A stretch of 6,934 nucleotides of DNA from Candidatus Absconditabacterales bacterium (GCA_938010495.1 CALLUT010000180.1:1-6934); one strand, 5' to 3'. Positions 1 through 6,336 are shown, counted from the stretch's first letter. Numbers and translations are program-made. Notes: a model not told the origin generated them from the sequence alone.

Positions 1-152
1 GGATGCCCCATAACAGTCAACGCCAACGATGATTTTCCTGATCAATTTTTTCCTAAGATACAATAATTTTTTCAAGGTTCTAAGTCTAAAGAAACATTAT
101 TTATAATACGTTTTTCTTCTACACTTACTCATAGGGTTGTAATTTTTAACAT
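1..152 (-). CDS. sufC: SufC, Fe-S cluster assembly ATPase (N-terminal 50 residues, cut by the left edge)
   Basis: Reading the minus strand with TGA as Gly gives 50 residues beginning M-L-K-I-T-T-L-G. Residues 34-41 are a Walker A motif (G-K-N-G-S-G-K-S), followed by L-A-L-T-V-M-G-H, the arrangement typical of SufC, where the P-loop is followed by a conserved G-H. SufC is the cytoplasmic ABC-type ATPase of the SufBCD scaffold and powers Fe-S cluster assembly. Three of the five glycines are TGA, including G37 of the Walker A; under the standard code the gene would be broken. The ATG at 152-150 gives the usual SufC N-terminus, with about 33 residues before the P-loop. No clear Shine-Dalgarno sequence precedes it. 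A SufU-like scaffold gene lies upstream on the same strand, but 420 bp and an opposing small gene separate them. Another ABC ATPase is possible, but the sequence after the P-loop favours SufC. Confidence 0.88.
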
Positions 153-184
153 AGTAATCACTCATTCAAAATAAACTAACACAT

Positions 185-212
185 AGAGTATCTATTTTTG
201 AACAAGTATCAA
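185..212 (-). promoter_or_regulatory. candidate promoter for sufC
   Basis: On the minus strand TTGATA (212-207) and TACTCT (190-185) are separated by 16 bp, giving a predicted transcript start about 26 nt before the sufC ATG. The -10 element is a weak match, so this is tentative. It rests on the 16-bp spacing shared with other promoters in the window. Without it sufC would have to be transcribed from the scaffold gene promoter through the opposing small gene. Confidence 0.35.
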
Positions 213-240
213 TATCATCATAAAAAAAGACGTTGAGATT

Positions 241-269
241 TTGACATTTATCTACTCCAATCATATAAT
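241..269 (+). promoter_or_regulatory. consensus sigma-70-type promoter for the 307-576 gene
   Basis: Exact TTGACA (241-246) and exact TATAAT (264-269) with a 17-bp spacer. The predicted transcript start is near 276, leaving a leader of about 30 nt before the ATG at 307. The TTG at 241 is in frame with the gene but is better explained as the first bases of the -35 box than as a start codon. Confidence 0.7.
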
Positions 270-306
270 AATATCGTTTAGCAATTCTAAAAATATTCGA
301 CCTGAA

Positions 307-576
307 ATGGCAAAAAAACATTCGACACACCTAATGGATCATGCGGATCTACAAAAAACAAGTGATTACTGTGCAAACAGAACAAAGTACACAAGGATCA
401 AAAGAAAAACAAAAATTCACTCTGTTGATGAATCAACGCTTGAAAAACAAGAACACCTCATTGAAGATGTGAACCACAAACATCCTACTGTTGCAGAACT
501 TACAGAAGAGATAAGTGATCATGAAGAAAGAACTGCAGATGATTTAGATAAGTGGCTTCACAGTGAAGAAAACTAG
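307..576 (+). CDS. small His-rich, glycine-free hypothetical protein
   Basis: 89 residues from the ATG at 307 to TAG. I do not recognise the family. The protein is soluble-looking and strongly bipartite in charge: residues 1-38 are basic (K/R clusters around 27-36), while residues 41-89 are acidic (E/D-rich, ending W-L-H-S-E-E-N). It has nine histidines, one cysteine (22), no glycine and no transmembrane segment or signal peptide. The start at 307 is chosen because an exact TTGACA-17-TATAAT promoter lies at 241-269, so the in-frame TTG at 241 would sit inside the promoter. The gene lies opposite the gap between the SufU-like and sufC genes, and its TAG overlaps the TAG of the SufU-like gene tail to tail. 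A hairpin at 652-675 may terminate it. That it is a real gene rests on the promoter and on biased composition; function is unknown. Confidence 0.65.
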   Translation: MAKKHSTHLMDHADLQKTSDYCANRTKYTRIKRKTKIHSVDESTLEKQEHLIEDVNHKHPTVAELTEEISDHEERTADDLDKWLHSEEN

Positions 577-1001
577 TACTCTAATATTTCGGCATATGTT
601 TCAATACGAGACTCTCACAAAAATTTATATAGTGCATTGTGCACTGCCAATAAAGCGCTCACTATTGAGCGTTTTCTTCTTGGTGAAACATCTAATCATA
701 GCTCTTTCATGAAATTTGCTCATCGAGTCAGTACTTCTTGAATAGCTTTTCATTCTATTTCTTCTGCTAACATACTTGCCGCTGCAACGGTAAACATCTG
801 AGAGTCTCAATAATGAGAGTATTTTTCAATACTTTTTTTGTCTTTAGAAAATTTTAAATATATGGTAATATTATCTCAACAAACTGCATTTCATTGAGTA
901 AACGTACAATCATACTGCTCTAGGATTTTCTTATTAATCGGTTCTTGAGAATATGCTTTGATAAGATCTGAAGCTTCTATAGTATTTTTTTGAATTATAA
1001 A
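573..1001 (-). CDS. sufU: NifU/SufU/IscU-like Fe-S scaffold, degenerate cysteines, non-AUG start
   Basis: With TGA as Gly the frame is open from just after a TAA at 1004-1002 to TAG at 575-573, at most 142 residues. Numbering from 1001, the order matches NifU/SufU: N-terminal helix with Y-S-Q-E-P-I-N-K-K-I-L (17-27, compare Y-x-N-P-R-N-x-G-x-L), N-A-V-C-G-D (38-43, first ligand motif), an alanine-rich stretch ending A-S-M-L (75-78), E-G-K (83-85), and a C-terminal helix (about 112-128). Family members hold iron or a nascent cluster, or pass sulfur to SufBCD. Here only C41 of the three usual cysteines remains; the others align with Q68 and S115. The zinc-type SufU insertion is also absent. All seven glycines are TGA. 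No ATG, GTG or TTG lies in frame before the C-G-D motif, so the start is uncertain (ATA 998, ATT 995 or ATA 980). The gene precedes sufC on the same strand. Confidence 0.78.
652..675 (+). terminator. intrinsic terminator for the 307-576 gene, inside the antisense of the scaffold gene
   Basis: CGCTCA (656-661), loop CTAT, TGAGCG (666-671), with extra A-T pairs outside, followed on the plus strand by TTTTCTTCTT. This suits the plus-strand gene ending at 576, with a 3' end about 80-100 nt past its stop. The hairpin DNA also encodes residues near the C-terminus of the scaffold on the minus strand. A second short stem (AGTGCA-TTG-TGCACT, 631-645) lies between. Confidence 0.45.
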
Positions 1002-1007
1002 TTAATC

Positions 1008-1029
1008 ATACTATACCTTTTAATAGTAT
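1008..1029. repeat. inverted repeat in the divergent promoter region (candidate operator)
   Basis: ATACTAT (1008-1014) and ATAGTAT (1023-1029) are perfect inverted arms separated by 8 nt. They cover the -10 box and part of the spacer of the candidate scaffold promoter and sit just upstream of the opposing promoter. Position suggests a repressor site. An AT-rich chance repeat is possible. Confidence 0.4.
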
Positions 1030-1037
1030 AAAAACAA
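1010..1037 (-). promoter_or_regulatory. candidate promoter for the SufU-like gene
   Basis: On the minus strand TTGTTT (1037-1032) and TATAGT (1015-1010) with a 16-bp spacer. The predicted transcript start is near 1003, at or within a few bases of the 5' limit of the reading frame. The mRNA would therefore have almost no leader, which bears on the missing AUG start of that gene. Confidence 0.5.
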
Positions 1038-1042
1038 TTTTA

Positions 1043-1070
1043 TTGCAATTGACATATTTTTATTTATAAG
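1043..1070 (+). promoter_or_regulatory. promoter of the HExxH gene, leaderless geometry
   Basis: TTGCAA (1043-1048), 16-bp spacer, TATAAG (1065-1070), then 6 nt to the ATG at 1077. The expected transcript start coincides with the A of the ATG, implying a leaderless mRNA. The spacer and the 6-nt gap are identical to those of the DUF389 gene promoter at 4146-4173. Confidence 0.6.
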
Positions 1071-1076
1071 TTTTGT

Positions 1077-2750
1077 ATGAATTGATTCGAACCAAAATCA
1101 AAAAAACGATTTTGAGAATATTATGAGAATACAAAGGATGTAAGACCGGACCCAATGCTTATAGCAATTTGAGAATTTTACAATGAATGATTATTTTTTG
1201 ATGAAGACGATTCAACAAATATATTTGAAGACCATTTACAAAAAGAAATTCTTGAAAAAGAAGTAAAAGATGAGATTATTAATAAGTGAATTACTAAAAG
1301 TTCGGTACAAGAAGTAACAAAATTATTGAATTATTGATTACAACAAGAAGAAAATCGAGATATACAGTATTTCAAAAAAACGATACTAAAATTATTAGAT
1401 AAATCATCATTGGATAAACCAATAATTAAAAGACTATATACTATTGATAAACAAATAACACATAAATCATTTCAAAGTCTAATATTACTGTCTTATCTAC
1501 TCTCCAACAAATCTTATGAACATTGAGTAAGGAAAACTATATTTCATACCGAGTTTTGCAAAAATAATCGAGCTTCCTTAGAACGAAATATGTATTGAAA
1601 TTTTTCAAGTAAAGATTTTGATATAAATGATTTTTCACAACAATGGTTTCAACGCATACGTTATAACATATGACTTAAAGATTGACTTGAGGCACGTTTT
1701 TACAACACAATTATACGTAATAACAATATTGCAGAAGAAAGCCAAATTGCATTGAATAATTCATGATATATAATTGAAAAGCATACATGATATTATTATA
1801 CGAAATCTAAAAAGAAATTTATAGATCTTTCAATCAATGAGAAAAAGAAACTTGAAGATGAAATTGATAAAAATACCAATGATTTGTATTGGGAAATAAT
1901 AGAGACTTTAAGAGATCGAGTTGAGGATGTTCCTGGATTTTATACTATGAGTCCAGAAATAGCAATATTGAATTTTCAACTAAACTTGCAAGACCAATTT
2001 GCGCAAATGAACTTTAAAGAAAGAGTTATAGCGATTCAATTTTTATTAAAGGTATTAACTAGCACTCAATTCTCTCATAAAACAGTAAAAAAACGACAAT
2101 GAAAGGAACAAGGATTTCGAAATGAACTCATAACTAAAGAATGAGATACAAACAAAATAACATTTGATGGTGAAGTAAAAATGGATTTTACATGACCTTG
2201 AATTATATGTTATTTTGAAACTTTGAAAGATGCTTTAAAAGTTCATCCAGAATATATGCATCAAGAAATAATTGGTAATAGAATAATTGCTTGAGTCCAT
2301 CCTTGAGTAAATTTTAAAAAATCAAAAGAAAAATTTGAGGATAAAATAATATGTATTATATTAGAAAATCATGAAAATATAAAAGAATGAGAAATAAAAC
2401 CAACCATGGATGATATTATAGATCATGAACTTTTTCATATATATCAATGATATGAAGATCCTATTCATAAAACAATAACTTCAGTAAATGACACTCAAAT
2501 AGAAATAAGAAGAGAGCTCTCTGCTAGAGTAAGAGAACGCTACGAATATTCAAAAAATGAACTATTTGATATCGCACAAATGACTAGTGATTTTATGGAA
2601 AATAGATGAGTCAATAATGAAATTGATGAAAATCGAATTCGAAAACAAATTGAAATAGTTGAAGAATTAAACAAATCACTATGATCCAAGAAAGCTAGTC
2701 ATACCTTACGAAGATACCTATATAAAAATCGATCCAATATTCCCACATAA
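1077..2750 (+). CDS. large uncharacterised protein with C-terminal HExxH metallopeptidase-like motif
   Basis: 557 residues from ATG 1077 to TAA, open only when TGA is read as Gly: 22 TGA codons against four GGN. I recognise no family for the body. Residues 1-50 are acidic; 90-180 and 235-350 look helical and charged, with no signal peptide or membrane segment, so a cytoplasmic protein is inferred. Near the C-terminus, a hydrophobic strand-like stretch (I-I-C-I-I-L) is followed by D-D-I-I-D and H450-E451-L-F-H454-I-Y-Q, the HExxH zinc site of zincin peptidases. E480, in R-R-E-L-S-A-R-V, lies 26 residues after H454 and is a plausible third zinc ligand, as in gluzincins. The last 75 residues are basic and helical. 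The start fits the promoter at 1043-1070, which ends 6 nt before it. Protease activity is inferred from the motif alone. It is divergent from the scaffold gene, and no terminator follows before the next promoter. Confidence 0.85.
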
Positions 2751-2755
2751 AATAC

Positions 2756-2783
2756 TTGACATTTATATATAAAAACCTAATCT
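2756..2783 (+). promoter_or_regulatory. promoter for the 59-residue basic protein
   Basis: Exact TTGACA (2756-2761), 16-bp spacer, TAATCT (2778-2783), starting 5 nt after the stop of the preceding gene. Predicted transcript start is near 2790, leaving about 35 nt before the ATG at 2825. The -35 box is perfect and the -10 box is weak. Confidence 0.5.
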
Positions 2784-2824
2784 AGTAAGTGAAATAATTC
2801 AATAACATTTAAATTTTTAATTTT

Positions 2825-3004
2825 ATGAGTTCGAACAAACATTCTTTTAAGCCTGTAGTGGTAACACTAAATGAAGAAAACCTTACTAAATTCAATTCTT
2901 TAAAGGCCTTGGGCCATGCTAAAGACAAAGAAGTAGTAGGAAAAAAATTAATGTATAAAGCAAAGCCTAACGATTCCAACAAGAAAAAAGGCAAACGAAG
3001 GTAG
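2825..3004 (+). CDS. small basic hypothetical protein (59 residues)
   Basis: ATG 2825 to TAG 3002-3004. The product is strongly basic and ends N-K-K-K-G-K-R-R, which suggests nucleic-acid or ribosome binding, though I recognise no family. Residues 1-25 (K-P-V-V-V-T-L then N-E-E-N-L) could be a strand and turn, and 26-45 a short helix. There is no membrane segment. Its three glycines are GGC, GGA and GGC with no TGA, unlike the larger neighbours where about three quarters of glycines are TGA. Three residues are too few to prove foreign origin. It has its own promoter (2756-2783) and is followed by a perfect 12-bp terminator stem at 3043-3070, so it appears to be a compact, possibly well-expressed single-gene unit. 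The opposite strand is also open here, but its product lacks promoter support and is mostly hydrophobic shadow sequence. Confidence 0.65.
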   Translation: MSSNKHSFKPVVVTLNEENLTKFNSLKALGHAKDKEVVGKKLMYKAKPNDSNKKKGKRR

Positions 3005-3042
3005 AAGGCCCCCTTGCTACTCAAACGAAAACTACAGACTAA

Positions 3043-3070
3043 AAAGAGGTTCTTTCCGAAGAACCTCTTT
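3043..3070. terminator. bidirectional intrinsic terminator between the basic-protein gene and atpG
   Basis: AAAGAGGTTCTT (3043-3054), loop TCCG, AAGAACCTCTTT (3059-3070): a perfect 12-bp stem with a tetraloop. Pyrimidine/T-rich sequence follows on both strands (CCTTTTG on plus; TTAGTC after the terminal T run on minus). It lies between convergent genes and suits both. Confidence 0.9.
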
Positions 3071-3119
3071 CCTTTTGTGAAAAACCTTTTGTGAAAAAAA
3101 TATAAACTTTATTATTAGA

Positions 3120-4004
3120 CTATCCTTCAATTGCAATTTTTGCACTTACAATTTCTGAAATTTCTTGTGTAATAGCTCATTGACGAGCTTTATTGTATGT
3201 CAGTGTTAATGTTTTCACAAATGATGTAGCATTGTCTTTCGCACTCTTCATAGCAATCATACGCGCCGCATGTTCTCATGCTTTGTTTTGCACAATAGCA
3301 GATGAGATAAGGTAGTTTCTTATTTGTCTTCTTGCTTCCACAAGGAATCATTCTAATCAAGGTTCCACTAGTAAATCTTTTCATCAAAGATTACTTTCTG
3401 TTGAGTATTCAACTTCAATTTCTGACAAGAATGATACAAAATCTTCTTTAGAAAAAGGATAGAGTTGTATACTTGTTGGTGTTTGCGTCATACTATTTTT
3501 GAAATAGTTGAAGAACAACGATACAGAAGAGAAATCAGCACCAGCAACAGCTTTATCAAAGAAAGCGTATAATGGGAGCAGTTCCTTTTCATCAAACCTA
3601 TCACTAATAGATAACGAACCACATATTGTTCATCACATTCTTTTGATAAATTCTAATCATTTTTTTCATACTACAAAAAATTCAACATTATCATTATCTT
3701 TATATTCTGTATATATTTTTCTTAGTAATTTAGAGTTTAATCATCAACACAAACCTCTTTCTGAAGTAACAACAATAACAAGTTCCTTTCATTTTCATGT
3801 TGTTGCTTTTTCTTCAAATAATGAATAGCGATCATTTACTTGTGAAAGAATTGCAAGAAGATCGATAAGATATTCTTTGAGTCAATCCGCTTGTGTCTTA
3901 ACTTTTTGAAGTTTAACTGTAGATACTACTTCTAGTGCTCTAGTAATCTTCTTAAGATTTCACACAGATTTAATCTTTGTTTTGATCTGTTTTAGATTTG
4001 CCAT
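3120..4004 (-). CDS. atpG: F1F0 ATP synthase subunit gamma
   Basis: 294 residues from ATG 4004-4002 to TAG 3122-3120, a normal length for AtpG. The N-terminus ([14 protein letters not shown], then [11 protein letters not shown]) is the conserved first helix of the gamma coiled coil. S-E-R-G-L-C-G-G-L-N (81-90) is the family's central motif. From E244-H-A-A-R-M to the C-terminus runs the second coiled-coil helix, ending in [10 protein letters not shown]. Gamma is the rotating shaft linking the alpha3beta3 head to the membrane ring. Sixteen of 20 glycines are TGA, including both in C-G-G. The gene is unusual in standing alone: it has its own candidate promoter, a strong terminator behind it, and no atpA or atpD on either side, whereas gamma normally lies between alpha and beta genes. 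No Shine-Dalgarno sequence is visible. Confidence 0.97.
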
Positions 4005-4037
4005 TATATATTTTCAGATGGTTTATAAACAGGAATT

Positions 4038-4065
4038 ACTATAGGGAAAGTATACTACATTTCAA
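4038..4065 (-). promoter_or_regulatory. candidate promoter for atpG
   Basis: On the minus strand TTGAAA (4065-4060), 16-bp spacer, TATAGT (4043-4038). Predicted start is near 4031, giving a leader of about 27 nt without an obvious ribosome binding site. The leader contains the palindrome GTTTATAAAC (4021-4030). The 16-bp spacing matches the other promoters here. Confidence 0.55.
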
Positions 4066-4070
4066 TGATT

Positions 4071-4108
4071 GTTTTAATAAAAAAGCATAATAAGCACATT
4101 ATTAAAAC
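4071..4108. repeat. long-spaced inverted repeat between divergent atpG and DUF389 promoters
   Basis: GTTTTAATAA (4071-4080) and TTATTAAAAC (4099-4108) are perfect 10-bp inverted arms with an 18-nt spacer, so arm centres are 28 bp apart. The repeat lies between the two divergent promoters. No T run follows on the plus strand, so it does not look like a terminator; a regulator binding site is the better guess. Confidence 0.45.
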
Positions 4109-4145
4109 GATGTCAACAGAACACTATAAATTACGTCAATTCTCT

Positions 4146-4173
4146 TTGAAAACAAACTTCTAAAGCTTATAAT
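4146..4173 (+). promoter_or_regulatory. promoter of the DUF389 gene, leaderless geometry
   Basis: TTGAAA (4146-4151), 16-bp spacer, exact TATAAT (4168-4173), then 6 nt to the ATG at 4180. The expected transcript start falls on the start codon, so the mRNA is probably leaderless. Spacing is identical to that at 1043-1070. Confidence 0.7.
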
Positions 4174-4179
4174 TTAATC

Positions 4180-5727
4180 ATGGAATTTGAACAACAAGAA
4201 AAGCACAATAGTATTTTTGATAAAGTAGCGATTTGGGATCTCGAAGGAGAGCAAAAAACCGAGGTTGCAAAAACTATTATTGAAGATGTAGAAACCGGTA
4301 TTGAATACTGGAGTCAAATGATACTCTCATCAATTATTGCAACACTATGATTACTTATCAATGCTACACCTGTAGTAATTGGTGCGATGCTTATTGCTCC
4401 AATTTTAAGACCTATTCAAGCTGTTGCATTTGCTACTACCACATGAAATAGAAGACTTTTTTGGAAATGAATGTGATTATTAATTAGTAGTATATTAATT
4501 GGTATCATATCAGCAATTATTGTTACATGGATAATTCCTCTCTCAGAGCTTACAAATGAAATTTTGATGAGAACTCAACCAACACTTATTGATTTGTGAA
4601 TTGCTTTTGCATCATGATGTGTAGCATTTCTAGCATTCTGATTCAAAAGAATTGCTGCATGATTGGCATGAGTAGCAATGGCAGCATCTCTAGTTCCTCC
4701 TCTTGCAGTTGTATGAATATGAATTGGGCTTCTCAACCGATCTATATGACGATGAAGTTGGATACTATTCCTTACAAATCTAGTAGCAATTATTATAGCA
4801 TGAATAGCAATTTTTTATATGTTTGGATATTATCCAAACCAAAAAAAAGAAATGAAAACCAGTATTGTTACTGCGTTTTTCTCATTAGCGATAATGGTAT
4901 GACTCTCCGTTCCACTAGCAACAAGTTTATTTTCAATTATTGATGATATAAATCAAAAAGAGATAATAACTACAACAACTGAACAATACATCAAAACTAT
5001 AGACGCAGGAATTACTCTTGAAAATTTCACTTATAACGATCAAGTACTTTCTGTAACAATAAGGGCACCAGCGGAAAAAACTATTACCGTAGAAGATAAA
5101 ACTAAGCTATCACAATCAATTGCTGAAGCACTAGATACATCAGTAGATTTAGATCTAACTATAATACCATATGTTTCAGCAAGTGCTTCAAATACAATTA
5201 TATTTGATCCTTTAATAAAAATTAATAACCATATAGATACATTTCTTTCGATCTTGTATCCTCCAGTAGTTCGCATCGATTCACAATTACTCTCAAATGA
5301 ATCAAGCATTCTACTTGTTGATTTCTACTCAGATGAGCAATTCGATATATGACGTTTTAAAGAACAATTACACACGTATTTAGACGAAAAAAACATATCA
5401 ATTGATACAATAATTATTGATCGACAATCAGTTGTAAAAGACACAAATGAAATCACAAAATCAGAACAACAACGAATCACACTTATCAACTCACTGGAAA
5501 GTAGTTTCCGCAATGAATTTACTCAAACATATCTTCATAATTTAGACCTATTACGTTGAGAAGATCGCACAGAATGAATTATTTCGTTGGTCGTGACTAC
5601 TCCACTTACAAAAGAATTATTTGAGGAACAACTTGGACTGCGAAAAGCTACTGCAAGCGCTCTTACAGAAATGGATATTGAAATAAAAACTATAGTACAG
5701 TTTGGTGAAGAAGTTATTGTAGAATAA
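4180..5727 (+). CDS. DUF389 family integral membrane protein
   Basis: 515 residues, ATG 4180 to TAA. Residues 64-79 (T-P-V-V-I-G-A-M-L-I-A-P-I-L-R-P) match the hallmark of the DUF389 uncharacterised hydrophobic domain. About six hydrophobic segments follow the soluble N-terminus (1-45): roughly 48-62, 64-86, 97-121, 133-187 (two segments, including A-A-S-L-V-P-P-L-A-V), 193-217 and 226-253. The remaining 260 residues (255-515) are soluble, charged and without recognisable catalytic motifs. The family is widespread and its function is not established; a transport or sensing role is only a guess. Eighteen of 27 glycines are TGA, concentrated in the membrane helices where glycine is expected. 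There the standard-code frame would be broken repeatedly. The gene is divergent from atpG, probably leaderless (promoter 4146-4173), and ends at a hairpin at 5748-5775. No partner gene is visible. Confidence 0.9.
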
Positions 5728-5747
5728 ATTTTTAAACAATACTAGAA

Positions 5748-5775
5748 ATTCATATGTTGCTGACAACATATGAAT
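5748..5775. terminator. perfect 12-bp hairpin between convergent genes
   Basis: ATTCATATGTTG (5748-5759), loop CTGA, CAACATATGAAT (5764-5775). It lies 21 nt after the DUF389 stop and 26 nt before the end of the opposing secreted-protein gene. Tail-to-tail placement suits a shared terminator. The T runs after it are short on both strands, so termination is probable but not certain. Confidence 0.6.
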
Positions 5776-5776
5776 C

Positions 5777-5792
5777 TCATTGAATTCAATGA
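5777..5792. repeat. 16-bp perfect palindrome next to the hairpin
   Basis: TCATTGAATTCAATGA reads the same on both strands with no spacer. It abuts the 5748-5775 hairpin and lies at the point where glycine codon use changes. It is too tight to fold as a normal stem-loop, so a dimeric protein-binding site or a recombination remnant is possible. No function is shown. Confidence 0.5.
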
Positions 5793-5800
5793 ATGGCTGA

Positions 5801-6295
5801 CTAATACCAATTTCTATCATATGACTTTGTAGATAGAAATAAGTTCTTAACCTCATTTTCATTTAAAGGTTCTTTAATTAGAAACCTATTAAACTCAGGT
5901 TGTGATTTACCTGGATCTGTGATCTTGAAACCCATTAATTCTATCAAATCTTTTCTATTACTAAGAGCTATAAAGTCTCTATTGAGAGATTCTTGATATG
6001 TCTTCTTTACCTCATCAATAGTCTCTTTTGAAAGTTGATTAAAGTACTCATTCCTTAAAAGAGATTCGATTTCATAAGTATTGTAATAGAAATATGATTC
6101 CAAATTCCAGTAAGATCTAATTTGCTCGTTACAGAGTGAAATATCAACCTTACAAGCACCTTCAAACTGAGTGAAGATAATTACAGTTCCACGTATGGTA
6201 GTTTGAGGAGGATGTTCTACTACAATTGGTGAAACTCTCTGTGCATTTGAAATAGAAAAAATGAATAAGAATAATGTTGTAATTAAAATTTTCAT
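5801..6295 (-). CDS. secreted protein of unknown function with Sec signal peptide
   Basis: 164 residues from ATG 6295-6293 to TAG 5803-5801. Residues 1-18 (M-K-I-L, a hydrophobic core T-L-F-L-F-I-F, then S-N-A) form a Sec signal peptide with predicted cleavage before Q19. An Ala-Gln junction of this kind is typical of Bacteroidota exported proteins. The mature part has two cysteines (C48, C55) and a mixed alpha/beta-looking, moderately charged sequence. I recognise no family. An ATG 36 nt upstream (6331) is in frame, but it would place twelve residues before the signal peptide, so the later start is preferred. The four glycines are GGN with no TGA, unlike the genes to the left, and the gene reads normally in the standard code. 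Terminator and promoter sequences at 6332-6428 separate it from the next gene, so it is its own unit. Recent transfer or assembly misjoin is suspected. Confidence 0.8.
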   Translation of the reverse strand: MKILITTLFLFIFSISNAQRVSPIVVEHPPQTTIRGTVIIFTQFEGACKVDISLCNEQIRSYWNLESYFYYNTYEIESLLRNEYFNQLSKETIDEVKKTYQESLNRDFIALSNRKDLIELMGFKITDPGKSQPEFNRFLIKEPLNENEVKNLFLSTKSYDRNWY

Positions 6296-6336
6296 AAAGC
6301 AATCTTGTTGATGAAAAATAACAATAGTCATATTTT

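Noticed and set aside
241..306. TTG at 241 as start of the small plus-strand gene
   Set aside because: It is the first codon-sized part of an exact -35 box; a transcript from that promoter would start after it.
625..810. Minus-strand open stretch (61 codons) in another frame
   Set aside because: It overlaps the SufU-like gene, which has clear family motifs in a different frame of the same strand.
1077..2750. Region looks like a decayed pseudogene full of stops in the standard code
   Set aside because: All interruptions are TGA and none are TAA or TAG. Reading TGA as Gly gives a continuous 557-residue protein.
2809..3024. Minus-strand open stretch of 71 codons opposite the basic-protein gene
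   Set aside because: The plus-strand gene has a promoter, an ATG and a terminator; the minus product looks like antisense of a lysine-rich gene.
3190..3828. Open stretches on both strands inside atpG
   Set aside because: Shadows of the well-supported atpG frame; their products are low-complexity or resemble no protein.
4596..5513. Open stretches in other frames and on the minus strand inside the DUF389 gene
   Set aside because: The DUF389 frame is continuous in code 25 and carries the family hallmark; the others are shadows.
5617..5862. Minus-strand open stretch of 81 codons spanning the DUF389 end
   Set aside because: It crosses the terminator hairpin and overlaps both flanking genes in another frame.
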